The position numbers were made by a program, and so were the translations under genes. A DNA stretch of 55,658 nucleotides from Leifsonia poae (GTDB taxonomy: Bacteria > Actinomycetota > Actinomycetes > Actinomycetales > Microbacteriaceae), in contig NZ_BSEN01000004.1 of NCBI RefSeq assembly GCF_027921845.1, positions 1 to 55,658 on the forward strand, written 5' to 3'. Positions 1 through 8,384 of the stretch are shown in pieces; within the stretch, counting starts at the first letter, position 1, and every line of letters starts with the position of its first letter. Under the pieces are notes generated by a model, which saw nothing but the letters and a program-made list of their open reading frames with translations, was not told the origin of the DNA and did not search any database.

Positions 1-100
1 GCCACCACACATCGACCCCCACCGCCGACCCCGCCCCGGCGGACGCCCCACCACCGGCACCACCAGCACGCTCACCGACCCCAGCGAACGCGCCGCATGA
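1..100 (+). CDS. 3' end of an unidentified gene (partial)
   Basis: One frame is open from base 2 to a TGA at 98-100. About 26 of its 32 codons end in G or C, nearly all C, as in the real genes of the window. The visible tail is rich in proline, arginine and threonine and ends in DPSERAA. A second frame is open across the same bases but has poorer third-position bias and runs on into the repeats, so it is less likely. No domain is visible and the family cannot be named. Confidence 0.3.
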   Translation, partial: PPHIDPHRRPRPGGRPTTGTTSTLTDPSERAA

Positions 101-113
101 CGCCGCGTTTGCC

Positions 114-220
114 GCGCGACCCCGCAGCGCCGCGCGACCCCGCAGCGCCGCCCGACCCCGCAGCGCCGTTCGACCCGCAGCGCCGTTCGATGTGGCAGCG
201 CCGTTCAATAGCTGGCAGCC
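114..220. repeat. 18-bp tandem repeat, six decaying copies
   Basis: Units begin at 114, 132, 150, 168, 185 and 203. The first two copies are identical (GCGCGACCCCGCAGCGCC). Later copies drift step by step, one is 17 bp, and the last keeps only parts such as GTTC and GGCAGC. The array starts 13 bases after the stop codon of the upstream gene. It is followed by a second array of different period. No gene is predicted in it. Confidence 0.85.
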
Positions 221-224
221 TTGG

Positions 225-308
225 GCAACGCGCAACGCGCAACGCGCAACGCGCAACGCGCAACGCGCAACGCGCAACGCGCAACGCGCAACGCGCAACG
301 CGCAACGC
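225..308. repeat. 7-bp tandem repeat, 12 perfect copies
   Basis: The heptamer GCAACGC is repeated 12 times without a mismatch. Because 7 is not a multiple of 3, every frame through it reads as a seven-residue peptide repeat (RATRNAQ in one frame), which creates false open frames on both strands. The perfect copies suggest recent expansion or ongoing slippage. From 309 to 397 no gene is seen before the end of the regulator gene. Confidence 0.95.
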
Positions 309-397
309 GCAGCGCCAGCGTCATTCACGTCTCGCAACGCAGGACAGGCCCGTGCGCCGTTCACCGCCGCACAGCATCGTTCAATGCCGGGCGGGAC

Positions 398-1375
398 TCA
401 TTCGGCCAGGGCGACGAGCGCCCGAGCGGTCCCTTCGTCGACGATGAGGTCGGTGATCAGATTCGCCGCGAGTGCACCGCGCAGGCTGTGCACCTTCGAC
501 GGCCCGGAGACGACGCACACGCGCCGCGGAACCCTCTTGATGAGGTCGATGTCCGGTCCGCTGGCGCGCTCGTTCAGTGGGATGCCGTGATGGCTGCCGT
601 CCTCGCGGAAGAAGACGGTGGCGACGTCGCCCACGACGCCGGACTCGTCCAGCGAGGCGTAGTCCGCCTGGTCGAGGTATCCGCCGGCGTACACGTGCGA
701 ACGGACCTCGGAGAACGGCGACCCCAGTCCGAAGATCGCGGCGTCCATCCGCTCCTGGATGTCGAGGATGCGCCGGGTGCTCCGCTCGTGCCACATGGCG
801 GCCTTGGTCTGCGGGTCGTCGAACAGGGCGGGCACGGGGAACTCCTGGATGGTGCCCGAGAAGGTGTCCCCGAACCGGCGCAGGATCTCGCTCGCATAGA
901 GCACACCGGTCGTATAGGTGTTGCCGGCGCCGTTGAGCTGTACGAACTCGACGTTGTGCAGATCTTTGGGGATGAGGTGTCGGCTGAGAGCGCTCATGGT
1001 AGAACCCCAGGCGAGCCCGACGGTCATGTTCGAGTCGATGAAACGGTCGAGAATTCGTGCAGCGGAGATGGCGACGCGCTCCAGGCGATCGACGTCGCTG
1101 ATGGCGCTCGGCATGGGCACGATGTGGGCGGCGATGCCGTAGCGCTCGTGGATGTCCTGCTGGATGCGCGACGCGCCTTCATGCGGTGTGGCGATCTGGA
1201 TGGTCACCAGCCCCGAGGCGCGCGCATAGCTCAACAAGCGGGAGACGCTGGAGCGCGAGGTGTGCATCTCGTGCGCGATGGCCTCCATGGTGAGGTCCTG
1301 CATGTAATAGAGGTGACCCGCCTTGAGGGCGTCGCGGGTCTTCTCGGGGAGGTTCTCGGTCTCGGGCTGAACCAC
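398..1375 (-). CDS. SorC-family sugar-sensing transcriptional regulator
   Basis: This is a 325-residue DNA-binding regulator. The N-terminal helix-turn-helix covers roughly residues 10-55 and contains the stretch LTMEAIAHEMHTSRSSVSRL. The rest is a SorC effector domain with the phosphosugar-isomerase-like fold (VGLAWGSTMSAL, FGLGSPF, RVCVVSGPSKV). The GTG start at 1375 is chosen because AAGGAGA lies 5-6 nt before it; a longer frame reaching 1492 has no ribosome site and would read through the promoter. It is divergent from glpD. The likely ligand is a glycerol-pathway phosphate compound, inferred from the neighbours. It could equally answer to another sugar phosphate. Confidence 0.85.
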   Translation of the reverse strand: MVQPETENLPEKTRDALKAGHLYYMQDLTMEAIAHEMHTSRSSVSRLLSYARASGLVTIQIATPHEGASRIQQDIHERYGIAAHIVPMPSAISDVDRLERVAISAARILDRFIDSNMTVGLAWGSTMSALSRHLIPKDLHNVEFVQLNGAGNTYTTGVLYASEILRRFGDTFSGTIQEFPVPALFDDPQTKAAMWHERSTRRILDIQERMDAAIFGLGSPFSEVRSHVYAGGYLDQADYASLDESGVVGDVATVFFREDGSHHGIPLNERASGPDIDLIKRVPRRVCVVSGPSKVHSLRGALAANLITDLIVDEGTARALVALAE

Positions 1376-1386
1376 GGGGGTCTCCT

Positions 1387-1400
1387 TGCACGTATGTGCA
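1387..1400. promoter_or_regulatory. candidate SorC operator TGCAC-N4-GTGCA, copy 1
   Basis: TGCACGTATGTGCA is an inverted repeat with 5-bp arms. It lies 11 nt upstream of the regulator's GTG, just behind its ribosome site and downstream of a possible minus-strand -10 box TATAGT (1433-1438). That position would suit autorepression. A second palindrome with the same arms lies before glpF at 3370. Binding by the adjacent SorC protein is an inference. Confidence 0.55.
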
Positions 1401-1623
1401 TACGGCTTGAACAAAAGGTCGGTACATCGAAAACTATAGCTGCACGAGAACGACACCAACAGAACGACCCGCAGACGCGCAGGCGCGAGCACGCGTAGCT
1501 ACACGCAGAACACACGCAGCCGCCCTGCTTTGCAGGCAACGCCAGCATCAGCATCGGAACCTGCCGGCACCTGCACCAGCACAGCCGGAATCACCACAGA
1601 ACGACAGAAACAGAGGAACTACC

Positions 1624-3369
1624 GTGACGACGAAGTCGAACGCCGCCGAGACTCGCAGCGAGGTCGCACGCCTGCAGGAACGTCCGAACGCACAGGTGCT
1701 CATCATCGGCGGTGGCATCAACGGCCTCGGCACCTTCCGCGATCTCGCCCTCCAGGGCGTGGACGTGGTGCTCGTCGAGCGCAATGACTTCATCTCGGGC
1801 GCGTCGGCCGCATCGAGCCACATGATCCACGGCGGCGTCCGCTACCTCGAGAACGGCGAGTTCCGTTTGGTGAAGGAGTCGGTGACCGAGCGCAACGGTC
1901 TACTCAAGGTCGCTCCGCACTACGTCAAGCCGTTGCAGACGACCATCCCGATCTTCTCGACGTTCTCGGGCATCCTGTCGGCCCCGCTCCGCTTCCTCAC
2001 GCACAAGCAGGGCAAGCCGAAGGAGCGCGGCGCGTTCCTGATCAAGACCGGCCTCACCATCTACGACTCGTTCTCGCGCGACGGCGGCAGCGTCCCCCGC
2101 CACCAGTTCCACGGCCGCACGAAGTCGCTGAAGACCCAGCCCGAGCTGAACCCGGGCATCAAGTACACCGCGACGTACTTCGACGCGTCGGTGCACGACC
2201 CGGAGCGCCTCGCGCTCGACGTGCTCGCCGACGCTCTGGCAGCCGGCCCGCACGCCCGCGCCGTGAACTACGTCGAAGCAGTGGGCACGGCGGATGGCGG
2301 GGTGCTGGTGCGCGACCGCGAGACAGGTGTGCAGTTCCCGATCGTCGCCGATGTGGTGGTCAACGCATCCGGGCCGTGGACGGACCTCACCAACGAGGCT
2401 CTCGGGCGCGAGACGCAGTACATGGGCGGCACGAAGGGCTCGCACATCGTGCTCGACAACCCGGCATTGCTCGAGGCGTGCATGGGCCGCGAGATGTTCT
2501 TCGAGAACAACGACGGCCGCATCGTGCTCATCTACCCGCTCAAGGGCCGCGTGATGGTCGGCACCACGGACCTCGAGGCGGACATGTCCGAGCGGGCGGT
2601 CATCACGGAAGACGAGATCGACTACTTCATCGAGCTGGTATCGCACGTATTCCCAGCCATCCCGGTCACGCGTGCGCAGATCGTCTACAGCTTCTCGGGA
2701 GTTCGGCCCCTTCCGCACCACGACGACACACAGCCCGGCTTCGTGTCCCGCGACTACCGCATCGTGCCGGGAACGATCGACGGCCTTGGCACGACGACGG
2801 TGCTGAGCCTGGTCGGCGGCAAGTGGACGACGTTCCGCGCGCTCAGCGAGCACCTCGCGAACGAGACGCTCCAGGCGCTCGGGATGCAGCGCTCGGTGTC
2901 GACGGCGGGTCTGGCGATCGGCGGCGGTGCAGGATTCCCCACGACGTCACGTGCCGAACGCGACTGGGTCGCCCGCTACGGCGCCGACGTGGGGACGGAG
3001 CGCGCCGCCGCACTCCTTCACCGCTACGGCACGAAGGCGGCGTTCGTGATCGACGCGATCACCGGCGCGGATGCGGACCGACCTCTCGAGGCCGCGCCGG
3101 GATACTCCCGCTCGGAGGTCGAGTACCTGGTGCGCACGGAGCACGTGGTGCACCTCTCCGACATCTTCCTGCGCCGCACGAGCCTGGCCTTCACCGGCGG
3201 TATCTCGGGGTCGCTGGTGCGTGAGATCGGCGAAATCGCAGCCACGGCACTCGGATGGTCGCCAAATCGGCGGTCGGAGGAGGAAGATGCATTCATAGCG
3301 GAACTCGCCGACGCCCACCGGGTGCACCTCGAATCGGAGGACGGCAGCGAAGCCGCAGCGCTCCGATAA
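1624..3369 (+). CDS. glpD: glycerol-3-phosphate dehydrogenase (aerobic, FAD)
   Basis: This 581-residue flavoprotein oxidises sn-glycerol 3-phosphate to dihydroxyacetone phosphate at the inner face of the membrane and passes electrons to quinone. The N-terminal FAD-binding motif IIGGGINGLG lies near residues 27-36, followed by RDLALQGVDVVLVERND and the DAO fold. The segment IHGGVRYLE is typical of GlpD, and the C-terminal DUF-type cap (RYGTKA, YLVRTEHVVHLSD) is present. The start is GTG 1624, with AGAGGA 7 nt upstream. Length fits the actinobacterial GlpD family. It is the first gene of the glp cluster and divergent from the SorC regulator. Confidence 0.95.
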   Translation: MTTKSNAAETRSEVARLQERPNAQVLIIGGGINGLGTFRDLALQGVDVVLVERNDFISGASAASSHMIHGGVRYLENGEFRLVKESVTERNGLLKVAPHYVKPLQTTIPIFSTFSGILSAPLRFLTHKQGKPKERGAFLIKTGLTIYDSFSRDGGSVPRHQFHGRTKSLKTQPELNPGIKYTATYFDASVHDPERLALDVLADALAAGPHARAVNYVEAVGTADGGVLVRDRETGVQFPIVADVVVNASGPWTDLTNEALGRETQYMGGTKGSHIVLDNPALLEACMGREMFFENNDGRIVLIYPLKGRVMVGTTDLEADMSERAVITEDEIDYFIELVSHVFPAIPVTRAQIVYSFSGVRPLPHHDDTQPGFVSRDYRIVPGTIDGLGTTTVLSLVGGKWTTFRALSEHLANETLQALGMQRSVSTAGLAIGGGAGFPTTSRAERDWVARYGADVGTERAAALLHRYGTKAAFVIDAITGADADRPLEAAPGYSRSEVEYLVRTEHVVHLSDIFLRRTSLAFTGGISGSLVREIGEIAATALGWSPNRRSEEEDAFIAELADAHRVHLESEDGSEAAALR

Positions 3370-3383
3370 TGCACAGACGTGCA
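3370..3383. promoter_or_regulatory. candidate SorC operator TGCAC-N4-GTGCA, copy 2
   Basis: TGCACAGACGTGCA begins on the base after the glpD stop codon and stands upstream of glpF. With flanks it reads ATGCAC-N4-GTGCAT. Arms and spacing equal the copy before the regulator gene at 1387-1400. A possible promoter (TTGTCC at 3395, TAATAG at 3416) begins 11 bp further on. The shared site suggests that glpFK has its own promoter controlled by the same protein. Confidence 0.55.
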
Positions 3384-3394
3384 TAGCACGGTCC

Positions 3395-3421
3395 TTGTCC
3401 CGGTGGGCCGGACGCTAATAG
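3395..3421 (+). promoter_or_regulatory. possible glpFK promoter
   Basis: TTGTCC (3395-3400) and TAATAG (3416-3421) are separated by 15 bp, a little short of the ideal 17. They lie about 80 nt before the glpF start and directly after the candidate SorC operator. The call rests only on hexamer resemblance and position. Confidence 0.3.
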
Positions 3422-3501
3422 CGTTCAATTGCCCACCCTGACGAGAACCATCGATAAACGCACAACAGGGTGCGGATCAACTGAACAACTGGAAGGTCAA
3501 C

Positions 3502-4278
3502 GTGGACAATATCGGTGTAGATTTCCTGTCGGAGTTGGTGGGCACGGCATTGCTCGTCCTCCTCGGTACCGGCGTCGTGGCTAACGTCGCACTCATCAAA
3601 ACCAAGGGCTTCAACGGCGGGTTCCTGATGGTGAACTTCGGCTGGGGCATCGCGGTCTTCTCGGGTGTGGTGGTCGCCTACAACTCGGGCGCGCACCTGA
3701 ACCCGGCCGTGACGCTCGGCCTGGTCGCGAACGGGGCTCCAGCGTTCGGTTCGGCTGCCGCGCACACCCTGGTACCGGTGAACTTCGTCACGGTGCTGCT
3801 GTACATCCTCGCTCAGTTGATCGGTGCCTTCATCGGTGCCGTCTTCACCTGGCTCGCGTACAGGCAGCACTTCGACGAGGAGCCGGAGCCGGCCAACAAG
3901 CTCGGTGTGTTCTCGACCGGCCCTGCGATCCGCAGCTACGGCTGGAACCTGGTCACGGAGGTCATCGGCACGTTCGTGCTGGTGTTCGTCGTCATCGCGT
4001 TCGGCCACCAGCCCGGCCAGGCGGCCGGCCTCGCGGCACTCGGCGCGCTTCCCGTAGCGCTCCTGGTGACCGGCATCGGTGCCAGCCTCGGTGGTCCTAC
4101 CGGGTACGCCATCAACCCTGCACGTGACCTCGGTCCGCGCATCGCGCACGCTGTCCTACCCATCAAGGGCAAGGGCTCGAGCGACTGGTCGTACTCGTGG
4201 GTCCCCGTCGTCGGACCGATCATCGGTGGACTCATCGCCGGATGGCTCGCGCTCGTCCTGCTTCCCCTCATCAAGTAA
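3502..4278 (+). CDS. glpF: aquaglyceroporin, glycerol uptake facilitator
   Basis: This 258-residue MIP channel lets glycerol diffuse across the cytoplasmic membrane. Both pore motifs are intact: NPA at residues 67-69 (in GAHLNPAVT) and NPA at 205-207 followed by RD (INPARDLGPR). The aspartate after the second NPA is the usual mark of glycerol facilitators as opposed to water-only aquaporins. Six membrane segments plus two half-helices are visible. The start is GTG 3502 with GGAAGG 5 nt upstream. It lies between glpD and glpK and is probably cotranscribed with glpK. Confidence 0.93.
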   Translation: MDNIGVDFLSELVGTALLVLLGTGVVANVALIKTKGFNGGFLMVNFGWGIAVFSGVVVAYNSGAHLNPAVTLGLVANGAPAFGSAAAHTLVPVNFVTVLLYILAQLIGAFIGAVFTWLAYRQHFDEEPEPANKLGVFSTGPAIRSYGWNLVTEVIGTFVLVFVVIAFGHQPGQAAGLAALGALPVALLVTGIGASLGGPTGYAINPARDLGPRIAHAVLPIKGKGSSDWSYSWVPVVGPIIGGLIAGWLALVLLPLIK

Positions 4279-4290
4279 CACCCTGTACTG

Positions 4291-4321
4291 CGCGCCGGTC
4301 CCGATCGGCGGGACCGGCGCG
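4291..4321 (+). terminator. perfect hairpin between glpF and glpK
   Basis: A 12-bp perfect stem (4291-4302 with 4310-4321) closes a 7-nt loop in the 75-nt gap between glpF and glpK. No T tract follows. It may be a processing or mRNA-stability element, or a partial terminator that makes glpK expression differ from glpF. Confidence 0.6.
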
Positions 4322-4353
4322 CACAGCCCCACCCCAAAACAAAGGAGTTACCT

Positions 4354-5874
4354 ATGGCCGACTACGTTGTCGCCATCGACCAGGGCACCACGAGTACCCG
4401 GGCGATCATCTTCGACAAGTCCGGATCGATCGTCTCCTCCGGCCAACTCGAGCACGAGCAGATCTTCCCGAAGGCGGGCTGGGTCGAGCACGACCCGATC
4501 GAGATCTGGAACAACACCCGCGAGGTGATCGGACAGGCGCTGTCGAAGGCAGACCTCACCCGCCACGACATCGCTGCCGTCGGCATCACCAACCAGCGTG
4601 AGACGGCCGTCGTCTGGGACAAGAACACCGGTCAGCCGGTGTACAACGCCATCGTCTGGCAGGACACCCGCACGCAGCCGATCGTCGACCGGCTGGCGGC
4701 CGACGGAGGCGTCGAGCGGTTCAAGCAGATCGTGGGTCTGCCCCTCGCGACGTACTTCTCCGGCACCAAGATCGTCTGGATCCTGGAGAACGTCGAGGGC
4801 GCGCGCGAGAAGGCGGAAGCGGGCGACCTGCTGTTCGGCACGACCGACTCCTGGGTCCTGTGGAACCTCACGGGCGGTCCGGACGGCGGCGTTCACGCGA
4901 CGGATGTCACCAACGCGTCGCGCACCCTGTTCATGGATCTCGAGACGCTGAGCTGGCGCGACGACATCCTGGAGGTCTTCGGGGTTCCGAAGTCGATGCT
5001 CCCCGAGATCAAGAGCTCGTCCGAGGTCTACGGTCAGGTGGAGGCGTCCAGCCTGCTGCGCGAGGTGCCGGTCGCCGGCATCCTCGGCGACCAGCAGGCC
5101 GCGACGTTCGGTCAGGCCGCGTTCGACACCGGCGAGTCCAAGAACACGTACGGCACCGGCAACTTCCTCATCTTCAACACGGGTGAGGAGATCGTCCACT
5201 CCAAGAACGGTCTGCTGACGACTCTGGGCTACAAGCTCGGCGACGCCGCCCCGCACTACGCGCTCGAGGGTTCGATCGCCGTCACCGGCTCGCTCGTGCA
5301 GTGGCTGCGTGACAACCTGGGCATCATCAAGAGCGCTCCGGAGATCGAGGACCTGGCCAAGACGGTCGACGACAACGGCGGCGCCTACTTCGTGCCGGCG
5401 TTCTCGGGCCTGTTCGCTCCGTACTGGCGCTCCGATGCGCGTGGTGCTCTCGTGGGCCTCACCCGCTACGTGAACAAGGGCCACATCGCCCGCGCGGTTC
5501 TGGAGGCCACGGCGTTCCAGACCCGTGAGGTGCTCGAGGCCGTCAACGCGGACTCGGGCGTCGACCTGACCGAACTCAAGGTGGACGGCGGCATGATCGC
5601 CAACAACACCCTGATGCAGTTCCAGGCCGACATCCTCGGCGTCCCCGTCGTTCGCCCGGTTGTCGCGGAGACGACCGCGCTGGGCGCCGCGTACGCCGCG
5701 GGTCTTGCGACGGGCTTCTGGGAGAACCTGGACGACCTGCGCAAGAACTGGCAGGAGGACAGCCGCTGGACCCCGCAGATGGACGAGGAGGAGCGCGACC
5801 GTCAGATCCGCCTCTGGAAGAAGGCCGTCACGCGGACCTTCGACTGGGTGGACGACGACGTGCGCAACGCCTGA
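4354..5874 (+). CDS. glpK: glycerol kinase
   Basis: This 506-residue FGGY-family kinase phosphorylates glycerol to sn-glycerol 3-phosphate with ATP. The N-terminal phosphate loop [13 protein letters not shown] opens the protein. [14 protein letters not shown] and WQDTRT are standard GlpK signatures. [11 protein letters not shown], the FGGY-type signature region [10 protein letters not shown] and the C-terminal [12 protein letters not shown] are present. The start ATG 4354 has AAAGGAG 6 nt upstream. Length is normal. It is the last gene of the glp cluster, and a strong terminator follows within 30 nt. Confidence 0.97.
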   Translation: MADYVVAIDQGTTSTRAIIFDKSGSIVSSGQLEHEQIFPKAGWVEHDPIEIWNNTREVIGQALSKADLTRHDIAAVGITNQRETAVVWDKNTGQPVYNAIVWQDTRTQPIVDRLAADGGVERFKQIVGLPLATYFSGTKIVWILENVEGAREKAEAGDLLFGTTDSWVLWNLTGGPDGGVHATDVTNASRTLFMDLETLSWRDDILEVFGVPKSMLPEIKSSSEVYGQVEASSLLREVPVAGILGDQQAATFGQAAFDTGESKNTYGTGNFLIFNTGEEIVHSKNGLLTTLGYKLGDAAPHYALEGSIAVTGSLVQWLRDNLGIIKSAPEIEDLAKTVDDNGGAYFVPAFSGLFAPYWRSDARGALVGLTRYVNKGHIARAVLEATAFQTREVLEAVNADSGVDLTELKVDGGMIANNTLMQFQADILGVPVVRPVVAETTALGAAYAAGLATGFWENLDDLRKNWQEDSRWTPQMDEEERDRQIRLWKKAVTRTFDWVDDDVRNA

Positions 5875-5899
5875 CCCGATGCTCTGACGCATCATCACG

Positions 5900-5929
5900 A
5901 AGCGCCGCCCGGTTCGCCGGGCGGCGCTT
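5900..5929 (+). terminator. intrinsic terminator after glpK
   Basis: A 13-bp perfect stem (5900-5912 with 5917-5929) is capped by a TTCG tetraloop, 25 nt after the glpK stop. Only two Ts follow, which is common in high-GC actinobacteria. It also faces the minus-strand HAD gene and may act in both directions. Confidence 0.85.
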
Positions 5930-5992
5930 GCGCGTGCCGAGGGAAACGCGCCGACCAACCGAGCAGCCCCGCGCAGCGCAGCGCAGCGCCGA

Positions 5993-6724
5993 CTAGCCGA
6001 GCAGCGCCGCGAGTTCGTCGAGCGACGCGATCTCGAGCACACCGGCAGCACGCGCGTCCGCGGCGTCGTCGTCTGACGCGATGGCGCCCGTGCGGTTCAG
6101 CCAGATCCCGGTCAGCCCGGCCTGAGCGGCGCCGATCGCGTCGGTGCGGAGACGATCGCCGACGTACGCGGCCGCGCGGGGCTCCACACCGAACACGTCG
6201 CATGCATGGCGGAAGATCCGCGCATCCGGCTTGACGACACCGACCTCGCCCGAGGCGATGACGTGCTCGACGCGGGTGTCGAGGCCGACGGTGGTGATCT
6301 TGCGGGTCTGGAAGGCGAGGTCGCCGTTGGTGATCAATCCGAAGCGCACACCCGGGATGCGCCGGGCGAGCGCATCGAGACAGGGGAGCGCGTCATCGTG
6401 CAGCCGCCAGCTCTCGACGTAGCGCTCGAAGTAGGTGGCGAACCAGAGACTGGCCGCGTCGTCGTCGAGGGTCACGCCGTGCCGGGCGGCGAAGTCGCGG
6501 GCGCGCGCCTGCCGCTGTCCCTCGAAGTCGAGCCGGCCGGCCAGGTAGGAGTGGTAGTGGTGCTCCTCGAGGTCGTGCCAGAGCGAGACGACGGATGCAG
6601 TGTCGAGCGAACCATAGGGCTCACCGAGCGTCGCGACATGCGCCTCGATGCCGCGGGCGACGGCGGCCCGATGGGCGAAAAGGGTGTCGTCGAGGTCGAA
6701 GAGCACGACCCGGATGCCGGTCAC
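5993..6724 (-). CDS. HAD-superfamily hydrolase
   Basis: This is a 243-residue cytosolic phosphatase-like protein. HAD motif I is FDLDDTLF near residue 8. Motif II is LITNGD in the middle. Motif III/IV is VVKPDARIF followed by YVGDRLRTDAIGA. The all-alpha cap between motifs I and II fits subfamily IA (YjjG or phosphoglycolate-phosphatase-like). The GTG start at 6724 is chosen because it overlaps the stop of the upstream acetyltransferase gene (GTGA), indicating translational coupling. The substrate cannot be read from the sequence. Confidence 0.87.
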   Translation of the reverse strand: MTGIRVVLFDLDDTLFAHRAAVARGIEAHVATLGEPYGSLDTASVVSLWHDLEEHHYHSYLAGRLDFEGQRQARARDFAARHGVTLDDDAASLWFATYFERYVESWRLHDDALPCLDALARRIPGVRFGLITNGDLAFQTRKITTVGLDTRVEHVIASGEVGVVKPDARIFRHACDVFGVEPRAAAYVGDRLRTDAIGAAQAGLTGIWLNRTGAIASDDDAADARAAGVLEIASLDELAALLG

Positions 6725-7347
6725 CGCAGCTCCGGATCGCGCTGCACGAACGTCTCGTCCGGCCATCCCGCCGCCGGAACGCGTTGGTCGTCACGGAGCA
6801 GGCCGGCCTGCCAGTCGTCGAGGCGCCGACCGCGCTGGGTCCCGCCCCGGCGTCGCAGCCCCTCGAACCGGAATCCCGCCCGGCGCGCGACCGCCGCCGA
6901 TGCGGCATTGCCGGTGAACGCGTGCCAGACGACGCGTTCGAGGCCGAGACCGTCCTGTCCAGTGGGGGCGAAGGCGTACTCGAGCACGGCGGCGACCGCC
7001 TCCGACATCAGGCCGGTGCCCCGGAGCTCGGGGGCCAGCCAGTAGCCGAGCTCCGCCTCGCCGTCGCGGATGCCGTCGAGCCCGACCATCCCGTTCAGTT
7101 CGCCGTCCGGCGAGAGGCGCAGTCCCCACGTGCACGACGTGGCGTTGGCCCATCCCTCCACGACGAGCCCGAGCACGAACGTCTCGGCGTCGGTGCGCGT
7201 GTACGGCGAGGGCACGGTGGTCCAGGCCGCCACGGCCTTCCCCTGGCACAGTTCGGTGACCCGGTCGAGGTCGGACGCGACCGGAACCGAGAGCACCACG
7301 CGTGAGCCCGTCAGCACGACGGGCTCACGCGGCACGGCCAGCGTCAT
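6721..7347 (-). CDS. GNAT-family N-acetyltransferase (RimJ/RimL-like)
   Basis: This 208-residue protein resembles the ribosomal-protein N-acetyltransferase branch of the GNAT fold. The visible core runs from [12 protein letters not shown] through [22 protein letters not shown], which holds the acetyl-CoA-binding loop, to [20 protein letters not shown]. The ATG at 7347 overlaps the trpS stop (ATGA), and its own stop overlaps the HAD start, so trpS, this gene and the HAD gene form a tightly coupled unit. Upstream residues in the same open frame lie inside trpS and are not part of the protein. The acceptor substrate is unknown. Confidence 0.87.
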   Translation of the reverse strand: MTLAVPREPVVLTGSRVVLSVPVASDLDRVTELCQGKAVAAWTTVPSPYTRTDAETFVLGLVVEGWANATSCTWGLRLSPDGELNGMVGLDGIRDGEAELGYWLAPELRGTGLMSEAVAAVLEYAFAPTGQDGLGLERVVWHAFTGNAASAAVARRAGFRFEGLRRRGGTQRGRRLDDWQAGLLRDDQRVPAAGWPDETFVQRDPELR

Positions 7348-8354
7348 CGCGCGCGGCGGAGGAAGCCGATGCGGTCGTAGGCCTTCTCCATGGTCGCCTC
7401 GGCCACCTCGCTGGCACGGTCGGCGTTGCGTGCGAGGATGCGGTCGAGTTCGGCCGGGTCGGACAGCAGTTCGAGGGCACGCTCGCGCACGGGCGCGAAG
7501 GTCTCGACGACGACCTCGGCGAGACCCTTCTTGAAGTCGCCGTAGCCCTTGCCGTCGTACTCGAGCTCGATTGACTCGATCGAGCGGCCGGTCAGCGACG
7601 CGTAGATGGTGAGCAGGTTCGAGATGCCCGGCTTGCCGTCGCGGTCGAACGACACGACCCCGTCCGTGTCGGTCACGGCGCGCATGATCTTCTTGCGCGT
7701 CACCGAGGGCTCGTCGAGCAGCCACACGACGCCGGCGTGCGACTCGGCCGACTTCGACATCTTCGACGTCGGGCTCTGCAGGTCGTAGACGCGGGCGCTC
7801 TCTTTGAGGATCATCGCCTGCGGCACCACGAAGGTGTCGCCGAACCGGCTGTTGAACCGCTCGGCGAGGTCGCGGGTGAGCTCGACGTGCTGCCGCTGGT
7901 CGTCGCCGACGGGGACGATCTCGGCGTCGTACAGCAGGATGTCGGCGGCCATCAGCACGGGATAGGCGAACAGACCGACCGACGTCGCCTCGGTGCCCTG
8001 CTTGGCCGACTTGTCTTTGAACTGGGTCATGCGCGCGGCCTCACCGAAGCCGGTGATGGTGTTCAGCACCCAGGCGAGCTCGGCGTGCGCCGGGACGTGC
8101 GACTGCACGTAGAGCGTCGACGCGGACGGGTCGATGCCGGCGGCGATGTACTGCGCTGCCGTGCGGCGGGTCTTCTCGCGCAGCTCGTGCGGGTCTTGCG
8201 CGACGGTGATGGCGTGCATGTCGACGACGGAGAAGAACGCGTCGTGAGAGGCCTGCAGGTCTTTCCACTGCAGGAGCGCGCCGATGTAGTTGCCGAGCTG
8301 CAGCGAGTCGGCGGACGGCTGCATGCCCGAGTACAGGCGGGGGAGTTTCGTCAT
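7344..8354 (-). CDS. trpS: tryptophanyl-tRNA synthetase
   Basis: This 336-residue class I synthetase charges tRNA-Trp. It opens with [20 protein letters not shown], which contains the HIGH-equivalent motif, and carries the KMSKS loop as [10 protein letters not shown] near residue 200. The region [20 protein letters not shown] is typical of TrpS. Length is standard. The ATG at 8354 has GAGG 7 nt upstream. It sits 30 bp downstream of the exonuclease III gene on the same strand and is coupled to the GNAT gene by an ATGA overlap. Confidence 0.96.
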   Translation of the reverse strand: MTKLPRLYSGMQPSADSLQLGNYIGALLQWKDLQASHDAFFSVVDMHAITVAQDPHELREKTRRTAAQYIAAGIDPSASTLYVQSHVPAHAELAWVLNTITGFGEAARMTQFKDKSAKQGTEATSVGLFAYPVLMAADILLYDAEIVPVGDDQRQHVELTRDLAERFNSRFGDTFVVPQAMILKESARVYDLQSPTSKMSKSAESHAGVVWLLDEPSVTRKKIMRAVTDTDGVVSFDRDGKPGISNLLTIYASLTGRSIESIELEYDGKGYGDFKKGLAEVVVETFAPVRERALELLSDPAELDRILARNADRASEVAEATMEKAYDRIGFLRRAR

Positions 8355-8384
8355 GGGTCTACCTCGAGGAAGTGTGCGGATGAT

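Noticed and set aside
225-308. Possible CRISPR array
   Set aside because: The repeats are 7 bp and have no spacers, and no cas genes are near.
1376-1492. Longer SorC regulator starting at 1492
   Set aside because: The extra 39 residues would cover the candidate operator and -10 box, and no ribosome site precedes that start.
97-1498. Open frames through the heptamer array (up to 425 codons, plus strand)
   Set aside because: They exist because the 7-bp repeat has no stop in any frame, and the rest is antisense to the SorC regulator gene.
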